Assembly (NCBI RefSeq): GCF_012641185.1
Contig: NZ_JAAXLK010000015.1
Span: 1-64,000, forward strand
From: Levilactobacillus tujiorum
GTDB taxonomy: Bacteria > Bacillota > Bacilli > Lactobacillales > Lactobacillaceae
Length of the DNA stretch: 64,000 bases
Direction of reading: 5' to 3'
In this document: positions 1-6,910 of the stretch, one piece after another
Layout of the letters: the number at the start of each line of letters is the position of its first letter
How positions within the stretch are numbered: the stretch's first letter is position 1
The notes under the pieces: model-generated
The model's database searches: none
Seen by the model: only the letters and a program-made list of their open reading frames with translations
Told to the model about the DNA's origin: nothing
Position numbers and translations under genes: made by a program

Positions 1-93
1 AACTTTCGTAGGATTGCAACGCGTTATGATAAGCTCGCTCATGTTTATCTGGCTACGGTTTACATTGCCTCAATTTGCATCTTACTTAAGTAG
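1..93 (+). mobile_element. 3' end of an IS5-type DDE transposase (cut by window edge)
   Basis: An open frame runs from the first base to a TAG at 91-93. It reads NFRRIATRYDKLAHVYLA and continues with a hydrophobic tail ending ICILLK. The R-x-I-A-T-R-Y-D-K string is the characteristic C-terminal end of IS5/IS4-like DDE transposases, here recognised from memory. Only the last 30 residues are inside the window, so it is not possible to say whether the element is intact. It suggests that the HicAB region beside it is at an insertion boundary. Confidence 0.7.
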
Positions 94-117
94 TTTTCAG
101 ACGGACCCTAGTCAAAC

Positions 118-169
118 TAAAATAAGGTTCCCCAACGCTTGACTGAATCGTCGAAGAACCTTATTTTAT
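118..169. terminator. Long inverted repeat after the transposase end
   Basis: Arms TAAAATAAGGTTC (118-130) and GAACCTTATTTTA (156-168) are complementary around a 25-base loop, with A/T tracts outside the stem on both sides. It can act as a terminator for the plus-strand transposase and for the minus-strand hicAB genes. An insertion-sequence end is an alternative reading, but the other end of the element is not in the window. Confidence 0.55.
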
Positions 170-230
170 GGACTACTAATTGTAATTTCAAATTGTGCGT
201 GTAATTCCGAAAAATGGCCTCACCCCGAGA

Positions 231-614
231 TTAAACTCCCAGCTTTGTTCTTAGCGCTTCTGTCAGCACCTGAGAAACGTTAATTTTTTGTTCCTTAGCT
301 ATTTCATTTAAATACTCTGGAATCGTCACATTTTTACGTACCGTTTTTGAATATTTTATACGAAATGCTGCTAAGTCGACGGAGATATAAACCAGAGACT
401 CTCCAGCTTCTAACTTGATGTCCTCTGGATTGGAAGGCTGCGGATACTCTGATTGATCCTCCAACAAGTTGCCAATCAGATCTTCAGCCATCGTCACAGC
501 GTCCAAGGGATCGTTTCCCTGTGTAAATCCGCCTTGTAGATCGGGAATGTGAACTAGCGTATAGTCCCCATCCTGACTAAAAATAGCAGGGTAAATAACC
601 ATATCCTTTTTCAT
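231..614 (-). CDS. hicB: HicB family antitoxin
   Basis: This 127-residue protein is the antitoxin of a type II HicAB pair. The N-terminal half (about residues 5-50) is the partly degraded RNase-H-like HicB fold: YPAIFSQDGDYTLVHIPDLQGGFTQG, then a helix with DAVTMAEDLIG. The C-terminal part (about 90-127, RKNVTIPEYLNEIAKEQKIN) is a ribbon-helix-helix DNA-binding module, so the protein should neutralise HicA and repress its own promoter. It lies downstream of hicA on the minus strand, the usual order toxin then antitoxin, with 66 bases between them. The ATG is preceded by AAGGGAG. No truncation is seen. Confidence 0.85.
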   Translation of the reverse strand: MKKDMVIYPAIFSQDGDYTLVHIPDLQGGFTQGNDPLDAVTMAEDLIGNLLEDQSEYPQPSNPEDIKLEAGESLVYISVDLAAFRIKYSKTVRKNVTIPEYLNEIAKEQKINVSQVLTEALRTKLGV

Positions 615-680
615 CGCATCAACTCCCTTTCAATAATCCGTTGGTTACTCAGAAAATAGGTAACAGCAGTAAATACGGAT

Positions 681-878
681 CTATACTTCCTTTATATTTG
701 CTTCTTTCAAAATTGCCTGCTCTAATCCCTTGCCTAATTCCTTAGCATGAATCGGTATCATAACAGTAATGTTTGTTTGAGGATTGTAGAGCTTCAAATG
801 TGATGACCCATTCTGGGATTTCTCAATGAAACCATACTTTTTCAACAGCTTAACCATTTGTCGTGGCTTCATTGGCAT
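681..878 (-). CDS. hicA: HicA family toxin (mRNA interferase)
   Basis: A 65-residue protein with the compact dsRBD-like HicA fold: KPRQMVKLLKKYGF (helix), NGSSHLKLYNP with the catalytic histidine in GSSH, and a C-terminal helix GLEQAILKEANI. HicA toxins cleave mRNA and tmRNA independently of translation. I start at ATG 878 because AGAGG sits about 8 bases before it, while an in-frame GTG at 887 abuts that ribosome site. It is transcribed first, followed by hicB. The adjacent transposase tail suggests that the pair was acquired horizontally. All expected residues are present, so it is probably active. Confidence 0.85.
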   Translation of the reverse strand: MPMKPRQMVKLLKKYGFIEKSQNGSSHLKLYNPQTNITVMIPIHAKELGKGLEQAILKEANIKEV

Positions 879-960
879 CCAGAACACCTCTTAATTTAAT
901 TCGTGATTTTATTATACACACTGAATACGCATAAAGCAAGTAGGAAATATTCCCACTTTT

Positions 961-1671
961 TTAGATTCTCTCCTGTCTTCTCTTTGCTCGCTCAATCGCA
1001 ATTGCCATCTGCTGATTTGCCTGTAAAATAACTTTACCGTGGCCGACCATTAAATACTGAACTGGCAACTGATTCAGACGTTCAGCACTTTTAACGGCAG
1101 TCGGTAGGCTCCACGTCGCCGCTGCGGAAAAGGGGAATCGCCACCGTTTATCACCAGCTACTGCCAGCCCACCTTGAACGACAAATGCGTCGCCTGCCAA
1201 TAGAGATTGCGAACTCGCCTGATAAAAAGCCATGGAACCCGGCGTATGTCCCGGTACCAAGTAAGCCGTCAATGACCCCACGTGGTCTCCTGATGCCAAT
1301 ACGTGATCTGGCCGAGTTTCAATTTGCATCGTACCACCTTTAATTTCAGTTTGTGCTTCCCCAACCTCCAAACTGAGATCACCTGTGAGCAACCTGGCAT
1401 CACGCTTAGAAATATAAACATCAACCGCTGGAAATGCCGCCTTAATGGTATCTAATGACCCAACATGATCGACATGCGCATGCGTCAGAAGAACACGTGT
1501 CAACGGCTTCTTTAATCGCTTAATTGCTTTTAAAATTCTCTTTGCACAAAATTTCATACCCGTATCCACTAGTGTCAATTCCACCCCTTCATCAACTAAA
1601 TAGCAGTTGATTGGAAAAAGATGGGGCAAAAAGGTTAGCTGATAAATGTTACCGAACCGTCTCATTCTCAT
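961..1671 (-). CDS. MBL-fold metallo-hydrolase
   Basis: A 236-residue metallo-beta-lactamase-fold hydrolase. The metal-binding signature HAHVDH is near residue 70, followed by GHTPGS, GDAF and a C-terminal GHG, which is the layout of glyoxalase-II/lactonase-like family members. The substrate is unknown. The open frame extends upstream to a GTG at 1740, but I start at ATG 1671 because GGGAGGA lies 8 bases before it and because the GTG falls inside the MerR-type promoter at 1715-1745. The gene is divergent from merR (1856), and the operator between them suggests that MerR controls it. Binuclear-metal residues look complete. Confidence 0.8.
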   Translation of the reverse strand: MRMRRFGNIYQLTFLPHLFPINCYLVDEGVELTLVDTGMKFCAKRILKAIKRLKKPLTRVLLTHAHVDHVGSLDTIKAAFPAVDVYISKRDARLLTGDLSLEVGEAQTEIKGGTMQIETRPDHVLASGDHVGSLTAYLVPGHTPGSMAFYQASSQSLLAGDAFVVQGGLAVAGDKRWRFPFSAAATWSLPTAVKSAERLNQLPVQYLMVGHGKVILQANQQMAIAIERAKRRQERI

Positions 1672-1714
1672 AAGTGCTTTCCTCCCAAGTAATGCCATTA
1701 CTTTGATTGTCACG

Positions 1715-1745
1715 AGCTTAACATAGGGGTAAAGCCCCACCTCAA
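1715..1745 (-). promoter_or_regulatory. MerR-type promoter/operator for the MBL hydrolase
   Basis: On the minus strand a -35 element TTGAGG (1745-1740) and a -10-like TAAGCT (1720-1715) are separated by 19 bases. The spacer carries a GGGG...CCCC dyad, and an imperfect symmetry covers the whole site (CTTGAG...TGTTAAG). An overlong 19-bp spacer with a dyad is the hallmark of promoters activated by MerR-family proteins. The same arrangement recurs at 3751-3781. A merR gene starts about 110 bases away. Confidence 0.6.
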
Positions 1746-1800
1746 GGAATTTCTCAAAAATTAGTCATTTTACGGCTTAACTAACGAGACGTTCCATAAG

Positions 1801-1828
1801 TTGCCTAGCACCCGTCACATGCTATACT
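1801..1828 (+). promoter_or_regulatory. Candidate promoter of merR
   Basis: TTGCCT (1801-1806) and TATACT (1823-1828) are spaced by 16 bases, 28 bases upstream of the merR start codon at 1856. This is a reasonable sigma-A match with a slightly short spacer. No MerR-type dyad is seen in this spacer. Confidence 0.45.
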
Positions 1829-1855
1829 CAGTACATTATTGAGGAGGTCTACGTG

Positions 1856-2278
1856 ATGAACACCACTGAATTTTGTCAGCGTACCCATGCAACCCGTGAT
1901 ACCCTGCGTTTTTATGATACTATTGGCATTCTGACACCCGATCGACGATCAAATAATTATCGTGATTATTCGGAGGACGATTTAGTTACCTACCAGATCA
2001 TTCAAAACCTAAAGGTAGCCGACGTTTCCCTAACTGAAATTGCACAGATTCTGACCTTACGAACCCGGCCAGTCACGGTGAGTTGTCGCGACGATGTGCT
2101 GACAATTGTGCAGGAAAAGACTACTCAATTTGCTAAGCAACAGCAGTTCTACAGCCAGTTGTTACAGATAACCACTCAGATGTGTACGACATTGCAGACT
2201 AACCACCAAGAACAATTGATGGCTCTGATTGAACAATTAGGTGGTATTGGTGATCCCACAGTCTCTGATAGAACCTAA
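1856..2278 (+). CDS. MerR family transcriptional regulator
   Basis: A 140-residue MerR-type regulator. The N-terminal winged helix contains ATRDTLRFYDTIGIL and NNYRDYSEDDL, the two signatures of the family, followed by a coiled-coil dimerisation helix (about residues 75-120). The C-terminal effector region is short and has only three cysteines (SCRDD, QMCTT and an N-terminal FCQR) in no metal-binding pattern I recognise, so the inducer is unknown. GAGGAGGT at 1841-1848 fits ATG 1856 better than the GTG at 1853. It is divergent from the MBL hydrolase, and the two near-identical MerR-type promoters (1715-1745, 3751-3781) are its likely targets. Confidence 0.85.
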   Translation: MNTTEFCQRTHATRDTLRFYDTIGILTPDRRSNNYRDYSEDDLVTYQIIQNLKVADVSLTEIAQILTLRTRPVTVSCRDDVLTIVQEKTTQFAKQQQFYSQLLQITTQMCTTLQTNHQEQLMALIEQLGGIGDPTVSDRT

Positions 2279-2434
2279 CTGGATAAACACTTGCTAAAAA
2301 ATAGCATACTTCATCCAACTTTCGTGAATTATACTAGCACGATTGCAACTCACCTCAAAAAAATTCCGTGCATTCCTTTTCAATTCAGGTTATCCTACCC
2401 ATACCAAGTAACCACCTAAGGAGGCCTACCAAAC

Positions 2435-3256
2435 ATGTCTCTTGGCACCACACTCAAACAAGTTCGCCAACAACAAGGCCGCTCACAAAAAGACGTGGCT
2501 GTCGGCATCTGCGCACAGTCCATGTTATCCGCCATTGAAAACGACCACTACACCCCCAACGCCAAGCTCCTACTAGCACTTTGCCGACGACTGGCTATTT
2601 CCCTTGACGAAATTAGTCTAGCTAACGACTTTGCCATTAGTGGGGATGATACACTTAACGCCCACATGCAGAGACTCTGCAATCAGCATCGTTATCAAGC
2701 GCTTAACGATTTTTTACTTTTACCTAGCACGTTAGCCGCCGTGATCACCGATCAGCAGACTCAGGCATACTATTACTACCTGGGCGTTTCTCAATTACAT
2801 CTGACCGCGCAATTAGATGAAGCTGAGCAGAATCTTAGATTTGCCACCACGATGAGCACAGGTAAAACACCCACAACCTTAACGCGTTTGGCACTGGCTT
2901 CACTCGCGACCGTAAAAGCCCAACAGCATCACAACCATGTCGCAAGCCAACTCGTTGACCAAGCGCTAGCTGATATCGATCAAGTCGTTTATGAGGAAAA
3001 TTGCAATATCATTTTCTACTTGGCCGCTTTGACGGCACACTTTCTCCACGATAGCCAGCTGGCAACCCAGCGACTCCTGACCGGGATTGCCTACATCACC
3101 GACCACGACTCCCACTACATGCTCGCCAATAGCTATCGCCTACTCGCAGAGATTGCCGATCAAGCCGGCCGAAGAAACGACGCTCAAGCCGCTCGGCAAA
3201 AACAACAATTTTTAAGCAGCCTCTTCCATGAAAAGGTTCCGGAAAGGTTTAATTAA
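2435..3256 (+). CDS. XRE-family HTH regulator with TPR-like C-terminus (Rgg-like)
   Basis: A 273-residue regulator. Residues 5-65 form an XRE helix-turn-helix (LKQVRQQQGRSQKDVAVGI...SMLSAIENDHYTPNAKLLLALCRRL). The remainder (about 75-270) is all-helical and resembles the TPR-like peptide-binding domain of Rgg/GadR/MutR regulators. Such proteins sense small intracellular peptides or ligands; no peptide pheromone gene is evident next to it. The start has AAGGAGG 9 bases upstream. It is probably monocistronic, with a hairpin at 3295-3325 behind it. The target genes are not indicated by the sequence. Confidence 0.75.
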   Translation: MSLGTTLKQVRQQQGRSQKDVAVGICAQSMLSAIENDHYTPNAKLLLALCRRLAISLDEISLANDFAISGDDTLNAHMQRLCNQHRYQALNDFLLLPSTLAAVITDQQTQAYYYYLGVSQLHLTAQLDEAEQNLRFATTMSTGKTPTTLTRLALASLATVKAQQHHNHVASQLVDQALADIDQVVYEENCNIIFYLAALTAHFLHDSQLATQRLLTGIAYITDHDSHYMLANSYRLLAEIADQAGRRNDAQAARQKQQFLSSLFHEKVPERFN

Positions 3257-3294
3257 GGCTGCCCGTCTTTCTATAAGTACCTAACACCAATAAA

Positions 3295-3325
3295 GTAAGG
3301 CCGTCCATTGCAGGCGGTCTTTTTA
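3295..3325 (+). terminator. Rho-independent terminator after the XRE gene
   Basis: A short stem AGGCCG/CGGTCT with one G-U pair and an 11-base loop is followed by five T residues (about 3319-3323). Confidence 0.6.
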
Positions 3326-3354
3326 CATAATATTTTTTCAAAGCGTCATAAATT

Positions 3355-3708
3355 TCAGCGTACACTGCCGTACAGTTCATCTCCAACGTGCGCCACGATG
3401 GCATTCAACCCAACTATGACAGCATATCCAACACCCACATGAAGCGCCATTTTGGAAATCAGTAAGTATGTGCACCCGCCAAAAATGACCATCTCAATCA
3501 CTATCCTCCAAAAGAGGCCGACACGCCTCGGGGATAGCGGCGCCATACAGATCGACCAAACCACATAGATCGCAATAGGAACCAACACACCTATCAACAG
3601 ATTAAGCGGCAACTTATATTTCGTAAGACCTATCAAAATGATGAAGACTAAAGTCACCACTTCTACTAAGAACCGCAATAGCGCATTCATTTGAAAGAAA
3701 ATTGGCAT
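3355..3708 (-). CDS. YrdB-like (DUF2568) integral membrane protein
   Basis: A 117-residue, very hydrophobic protein with four predicted membrane segments (about residues 10-30, 35-55, 70-90 and 95-112). MNALLRFLVEVVTLV near the start and the spacing of the helices resemble the YrdB/DUF2568 family, whose function is unknown. I start at ATG 3708, which has GGAGG about 9 bases upstream; an in-frame TTG at 3717 abuts that site. Its promoter (3751-3781) is almost the same as the MerR-type promoter of the MBL hydrolase, so the two genes are probably co-regulated despite being 1.7 kb apart. Confidence 0.65.
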   Translation of the reverse strand: MPIFFQMNALLRFLVEVVTLVFIILIGLTKYKLPLNLLIGVLVPIAIYVVWSICMAPLSPRRVGLFWRIVIEMVIFGGCTYLLISKMALHVGVGYAVIVGLNAIVAHVGDELYGSVR

Positions 3709-3750
3709 TCGGCTCAACCTCCATTAACTAACATCTATTTGATCGCCCTT

Positions 3751-3781
3751 ACCTTAACATGGGGGTGCACGCCCAGCTCAA
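3751..3781 (-). promoter_or_regulatory. Second MerR-type promoter/operator, upstream of the YrdB-like gene
   Basis: TTGAGC (3781-3776) and TAAGGT (3756-3751) on the minus strand are separated by exactly 19 bases, with a GGG...CCCC dyad in the spacer. It shares CTTGAG, TGGG, ACCCC and ATGTTAAG with the site at 1715-1745. A further shared word, AACTAACGAG on the plus strand, lies 32-36 bases upstream of each -35 element. Confidence 0.6.
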
Positions 3782-3937
3782 GAACTTTTCTCACCAGCGG
3801 TTCAACCTTTAAGTGAACTAACGAGGAAAACACTAAGAGCGAATCCCCCCAAGAAATTTCAACTATCAGTATTCTGATTTTCCCTCAAGTTCAGATTCAG
3901 TTAAAGTTAGGCCATCCACATGAAGGAGGGCCTTTTT

Positions 3938-4363
3938 ATGTCAGAAATTTTATTCACCAATACTGTTGTCACACTTGCTGATGCTACTCGGATTCAAACC
4001 ATTCTCGCCCACCCAGAGAATTTACTGTTATGGGACAATGAAATTACCACCGTCACCGCCATACCAACTGGTTTCACCCTCAAACGGCAGGTGCCCGCAC
4101 TGAACGCTTCCGAACAGATCACCGTCTCGGCAACCACCGGTCACATCCGTTATCACAGTCGTGGCGGTCGCTTGGCTTACCAGCTTGATTTCAAGCTGGC
4201 CACTACCGATAACTTGACCACGGTCACGGAAACGCTCAATGCCTCAGCCAACGCTTTACCGGTGCCGACCAGCCTATTGGTTCCTATTGCCAAGCAAGCC
4301 TTCGCTCAAAAACTACAGGCATTGGTCACCTTGGCGGAATCAGACCAGGAGGTGACGGCATAG
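3938..4363 (+). CDS. SRPBCC-family (START-like) protein
   Basis: A 141-residue protein with the pattern of the SRPBCC/polyketide-cyclase fold: an initial strand (MSEILFTNTVVTLA), a helix (ADATRIQTILAHPENLLLWDNEIT), a series of strands, and a long C-terminal helix (LLVPIAKQAFAQKLQALVTLA). These proteins bind small hydrophobic ligands; the ligand is unknown. ATG 3938 is chosen because AAGGAGGGCC precedes it by about 7 bases; the upstream in-frame ATG at 3920 overlaps that site. The stop codon overlaps the GTG start of the next gene by one base, so the two are translationally coupled. Confidence 0.65.
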   Translation: MSEILFTNTVVTLADATRIQTILAHPENLLLWDNEITTVTAIPTGFTLKRQVPALNASEQITVSATTGHIRYHSRGGRLAYQLDFKLATTDNLTTVTETLNASANALPVPTSLLVPIAKQAFAQKLQALVTLAESDQEVTA

Positions 4364-5283
4364 TGCAGGCTATCATTCAAGACAGTTATCAAGGAATTGA
4401 GGCATTGAAGCTCCAACAACGGCCACTAGCTGCGCTCAATCCACTCGCAGTTCGCGTTGAGACGCGCTACACCCCGGTGATGCCCTACGATGTGCTCACG
4501 GAAACGGGCCAGTTAAAACAACTACGACCGGTTAACCTTCCCATTGTCGTGGGCTACGGATTCGGCGGTATCGTCCGGGAAGTCGGTCAACTCCGCCACA
4601 CACAACTGCTGGATCGCCCCGTGATTGGCGTTCAACCAACCGGGAGTCATCAAGAACAACTACTTTCAATGCTACCGCCCTTACTCTGGCCGGTCCCAGC
4701 AAACGTCTCCTTAGCAGCCGCTACGACCCTCATCGGTGGTGGGGATGCCGCCTACTTTGCCCTTAAGAAAAGCCACCTCCATGCCGGTGACACCGCCTTG
4801 ATCACGGGAGCTAGTGGCAGCGTTGGAACTTATCTGATCCAACTACTCCGTCTTTTTGATATTCACGTGATTGCGGTGGGACACTCGACCCGCCATGACC
4901 TATTGCGTGAACTGGGAGCTGAGCAGGTTATAGACTACGACCGACCATTAGCCGAGCAATTGACCGTAACCGGCGCTGTGGATCAACTGATCGACCTGGC
5001 CGGCTCACCACAATTACTCGATCAGCTAACCACATTACTCGGCACCGTGCCAATTCTTTCGCTGGCTCTAACCTCTTACGCATCACAACCAGCATTTACC
5101 TTTGCCAGCGGGGCCATCTTGCCGAAAGACTACCGTTGGTTACTGAACCAGCTCGCAGAGGGAACCATTAGGGCGATCATTCAGGAACAATTACCCTTCA
5201 CCGCGGTCAAAACCGTGCAGCATCACCTACTGGAGCAACACGCAGCTGGCCGAATTTTACTCACTTATCATCAGGAGGTCTAA
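4363..5283 (+). CDS. Zinc-independent MDR oxidoreductase (quinone oxidoreductase-like)
   Basis: A 306-residue medium-chain dehydrogenase/reductase. The N-terminal GroES-like domain (about 1-110) contains PIVVGYGFGGIVREVG; the Rossmann domain begins near 135 with DTALITGASGSVGTYLIQLLRLF (AxxGxxG-type NADP loop). No structural or catalytic zinc cysteines are present, as in QOR/zeta-crystallin members. The GTG start at 4363 has AGGAGGTGA 7 bases upstream. It sits between the SRPBCC gene and a 46-residue membrane peptide in one operon. The physiological substrate is not predictable. Confidence 0.8.
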   Translation: MQAIIQDSYQGIEALKLQQRPLAALNPLAVRVETRYTPVMPYDVLTETGQLKQLRPVNLPIVVGYGFGGIVREVGQLRHTQLLDRPVIGVQPTGSHQEQLLSMLPPLLWPVPANVSLAAATTLIGGGDAAYFALKKSHLHAGDTALITGASGSVGTYLIQLLRLFDIHVIAVGHSTRHDLLRELGAEQVIDYDRPLAEQLTVTGAVDQLIDLAGSPQLLDQLTTLLGTVPILSLALTSYASQPAFTFASGAILPKDYRWLLNQLAEGTIRAIIQEQLPFTAVKTVQHHLLEQHAAGRILLTYHQEV

Positions 5284-5285
5284 CC

Positions 5286-5426
5286 ATGTTTCTAACACTA
5301 ACCACAGATTGGGATCACTTACTACCACAATTGATGACGCTTTGGCTGATCGGCTGGGGGCTGCGTGCCCTGCTGGTTGGCCTCATTCTAGGAAGTCTCT
5401 TCTGGCTTTACAAACGGTTGAAATAA
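5286..5426 (+). CDS. 46-residue membrane peptide
   Basis: A small open frame of 46 residues with one strong membrane segment (about 18-41: MTLWLIGWGLRALLVG and LILGSLFWLY) and a basic end YKRLK. It starts 2 bases after the stop of the MDR gene, has AGGAGGT with a 6-base gap before its ATG, and ends just before the operon terminator. These three facts argue that it is translated. I do not recognise a family. An overlapping frame at 5309-5602 runs through the terminator and is not a gene. Confidence 0.65.
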   Translation: MFLTLTTDWDHLLPQLMTLWLIGWGLRALLVGLILGSLFWLYKRLK

Positions 5427-5434
5427 CTCACTCG

Positions 5435-5481
5435 AAAAGGCAGCTGAACCGAGAATTTTTCTCCGGTTCAGCTGCCTTTTG
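5435..5481. terminator. Strong bidirectional terminator
   Basis: A 17-bp stem, AAAAGGCAGCTGAACCG (5435-5451) with CGGTTCAGCTGCCTTTT (5464-5480), has a 12-base loop. It ends the plus-strand SRPBCC operon and the minus-strand LytTR/ABC operon, which converge here. Confidence 0.85.
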
Positions 5482-5491
5482 GGACTACAAT

Positions 5492-6010
5492 TTAACGTTG
5501 GTGGCGCTCATGATGACTTGCCGCTTGGCGAACTTGATTAGCTTGCATGGCGACCGGATACTGTCGTTGGGCCAGACACCAGACACCGCCGCGTTGCGCT
5601 AATAAGGTAACCCCCAAGTACAACAGAAGTGTGACTGAGCTGCCGGTCCACAAATGATCAACACCCAAGTGAACCGCGATTCCAATCAGCCACCACACCA
5701 GAGTTAACCAATTACCTTGCCGCATGACCAACCCCTGATCATTGACCCAGAGATGGTATGATTGTGCCCGTAACCAGCCAAACACCAAGGCACCGGCTAA
5801 GCTAAGACTGCCGAAAATGGCCGCCTGTGTCGGTGTAATTTGCAAATGTTGCTTCTGAAAGGCGTCACCAATGGAGGCAACGCCCAATAAAATAATCAAA
5901 GTAAAGAAGTTTACTTTGAACCGAATCACGCGTGGTTCCAATTGCCGCTTAACCACGACAATCAATAGCCATGCCCCCAAGACCCAGTTCACTAAATTTA
6001 AATTTCCCAT
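5492..6010 (-). CDS. Multi-pass membrane protein (CcdC-like), unknown function
   Basis: A 172-residue protein with about five hydrophobic segments (near residues 5-20, 30-50, 65-80, 105-120 and 125-145) and a hydrophilic His/Arg-rich tail. The layout recalls CcdC/DUF1453-type membrane proteins, but the match is weak. The ATG at 6010 has GGGGGA 6 bases upstream. It is the last gene of the minus-strand operon ABC ATPase-permease-LytTR-DUF3021-this gene, which suggests an accessory role to the exporter or its regulator. Confidence 0.55.
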   Translation of the reverse strand: MGNLNLVNWVLGAWLLIVVVKRQLEPRVIRFKVNFFTLIILLGVASIGDAFQKQHLQITPTQAAIFGSLSLAGALVFGWLRAQSYHLWVNDQGLVMRQGNWLTLVWWLIGIAVHLGVDHLWTGSSVTLLLYLGVTLLAQRGGVWCLAQRQYPVAMQANQVRQAASHHERHQR

Positions 6011-6025
6011 CACAATTCCCCCAAC

Positions 6026-6421
6026 TTACAAGTCTCGTTGATTTCGTTTTGCTAAAGCCCGATTGATCTCCGTCACCTGCAGATGCCGAGTCGTCATGAC
6101 GGCTACCCAAATACCAACGTAAATCAACCCAAAAGTCACTAAAAATATCAGCGGTGATGATGGTACACTGCCGAGATAGATCTGTCGGACGAAGACGAGC
6201 AATAAAGTGACACACAGGTGGATAATCAGTGCGACCGGAAAAGTCAGTCGTTCACTGTCAAAAATTAAACTAATCACGCCAATCGTCGCACTCAGCACCA
6301 ACAAGCTGACAATTGCGCGCACACTGGCCAACGCATAACTGGGCTGGATAGCCATCATGATTAGATAAGCCACCGCTCCCAAGCCAGTCCCCCGTGCGGC
6401 GTAGCGTAAAGCTTTTCTCAT
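6026..6421 (-). CDS. DUF3021 family membrane protein
   Basis: A 131-residue protein with four membrane helices (about 10-30, 37-55, 62-82 and 92-112) and a short charged tail. Length, topology and position directly behind a LytTR gene fit DUF3021, a family nearly always found with LytTR regulators and thought to modulate them at the membrane. I start at ATG 6421, 9 bases after TAGGAG; the upstream ATG at 6430 abuts that site. The ribosome site overlaps the stop of the LytTR gene, so the pair is translationally coupled. Confidence 0.7.
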   Translation of the reverse strand: MRKALRYAARGTGLGAVAYLIMMAIQPSYALASVRAIVSLLVLSATIGVISLIFDSERLTFPVALIIHLCVTLLLVFVRQIYLGSVPSSPLIFLVTFGLIYVGIWVAVMTTRHLQVTEINRALAKRNQRDL

Positions 6422-6433
6422 ACTGCTCATCTC

Positions 6434-6889
6434 CTAAATTCCGAGCCGTTTCATCAAACTCTTGACGTACTTTCGACTCACTGAAGTTTTTAATTGGTTC
6501 GTCAGGCACGCCGTCATATTCCCCGAAAAGCTATCTTCTAAGGATAGTAAATGGTTGAGATTGAGGACACCGTGCTTGGAAACTTGAATGAAATCGTCGT
6601 TGGCTAACCGCTGTAAGAGGTGACGTAAGGTTTCCCGTGTTTTGGTCATACCAGCTGCCGTATAAATCAATAACACAGTCTCCTGGACATCCGCTAAAAC
6701 AATGTCCGCCGTACGAATCATCACGAGCCGGTCTGCCGTTTTGACCGGGATAATTTCGGGCCGTTGCTGCTGAAAATCATCTAAATACCGTTGTAATGCC
6801 GGCACCTCTCCTTGCCGATCAGCCGCCTGAATGATCACCAATGGGTCCGCTGCGTCAATCCCTACCTGCCGCTCAAATCGTTGATGCAC
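6434..6889 (-). CDS. LytTR DNA-binding domain protein
   Basis: A 151-residue stand-alone LytTR regulator without a receiver domain. The first about 45 residues form a linker; residues 50-145 carry the LytTR fold: IIPVKTADRLVMIRTADIVLADVQE (strands), TKTRETLRHLLQRL, DFIQVSKHGVLNLNHL and SVSRKYVKSLMKRLGI, the last being the usual end. It binds DNA through beta-strands and is expected to control its own operon. A GTG at 6889 is chosen, with GGAGGTG 6-7 bases upstream, over the upstream GTG at 6904 that lacks a ribosome site. Paired with DUF3021 behind it. Confidence 0.8.
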   Translation of the reverse strand: MHQRFERQVGIDAADPLVIIQAADRQGEVPALQRYLDDFQQQRPEIIPVKTADRLVMIRTADIVLADVQETVLLIYTAAGMTKTRETLRHLLQRLANDDFIQVSKHGVLNLNHLLSLEDSFSGNMTACLTNQLKTSVSRKYVKSLMKRLGI

Positions 6890-6910
6890 ACCAACCACCT
6901 CCACATAATT

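Noticed and set aside
1672-1740. N-terminal extension of the MBL hydrolase from a GTG at 1740
   Set aside because: The extension overlaps the MerR-type promoter and lacks a ribosome site, while ATG 1671 has a strong one.
5309-5602. 97-residue open frame on the plus strand
   Set aside because: It overlaps the 46-residue peptide in another frame and reads through the strong terminator at 5435-5481.
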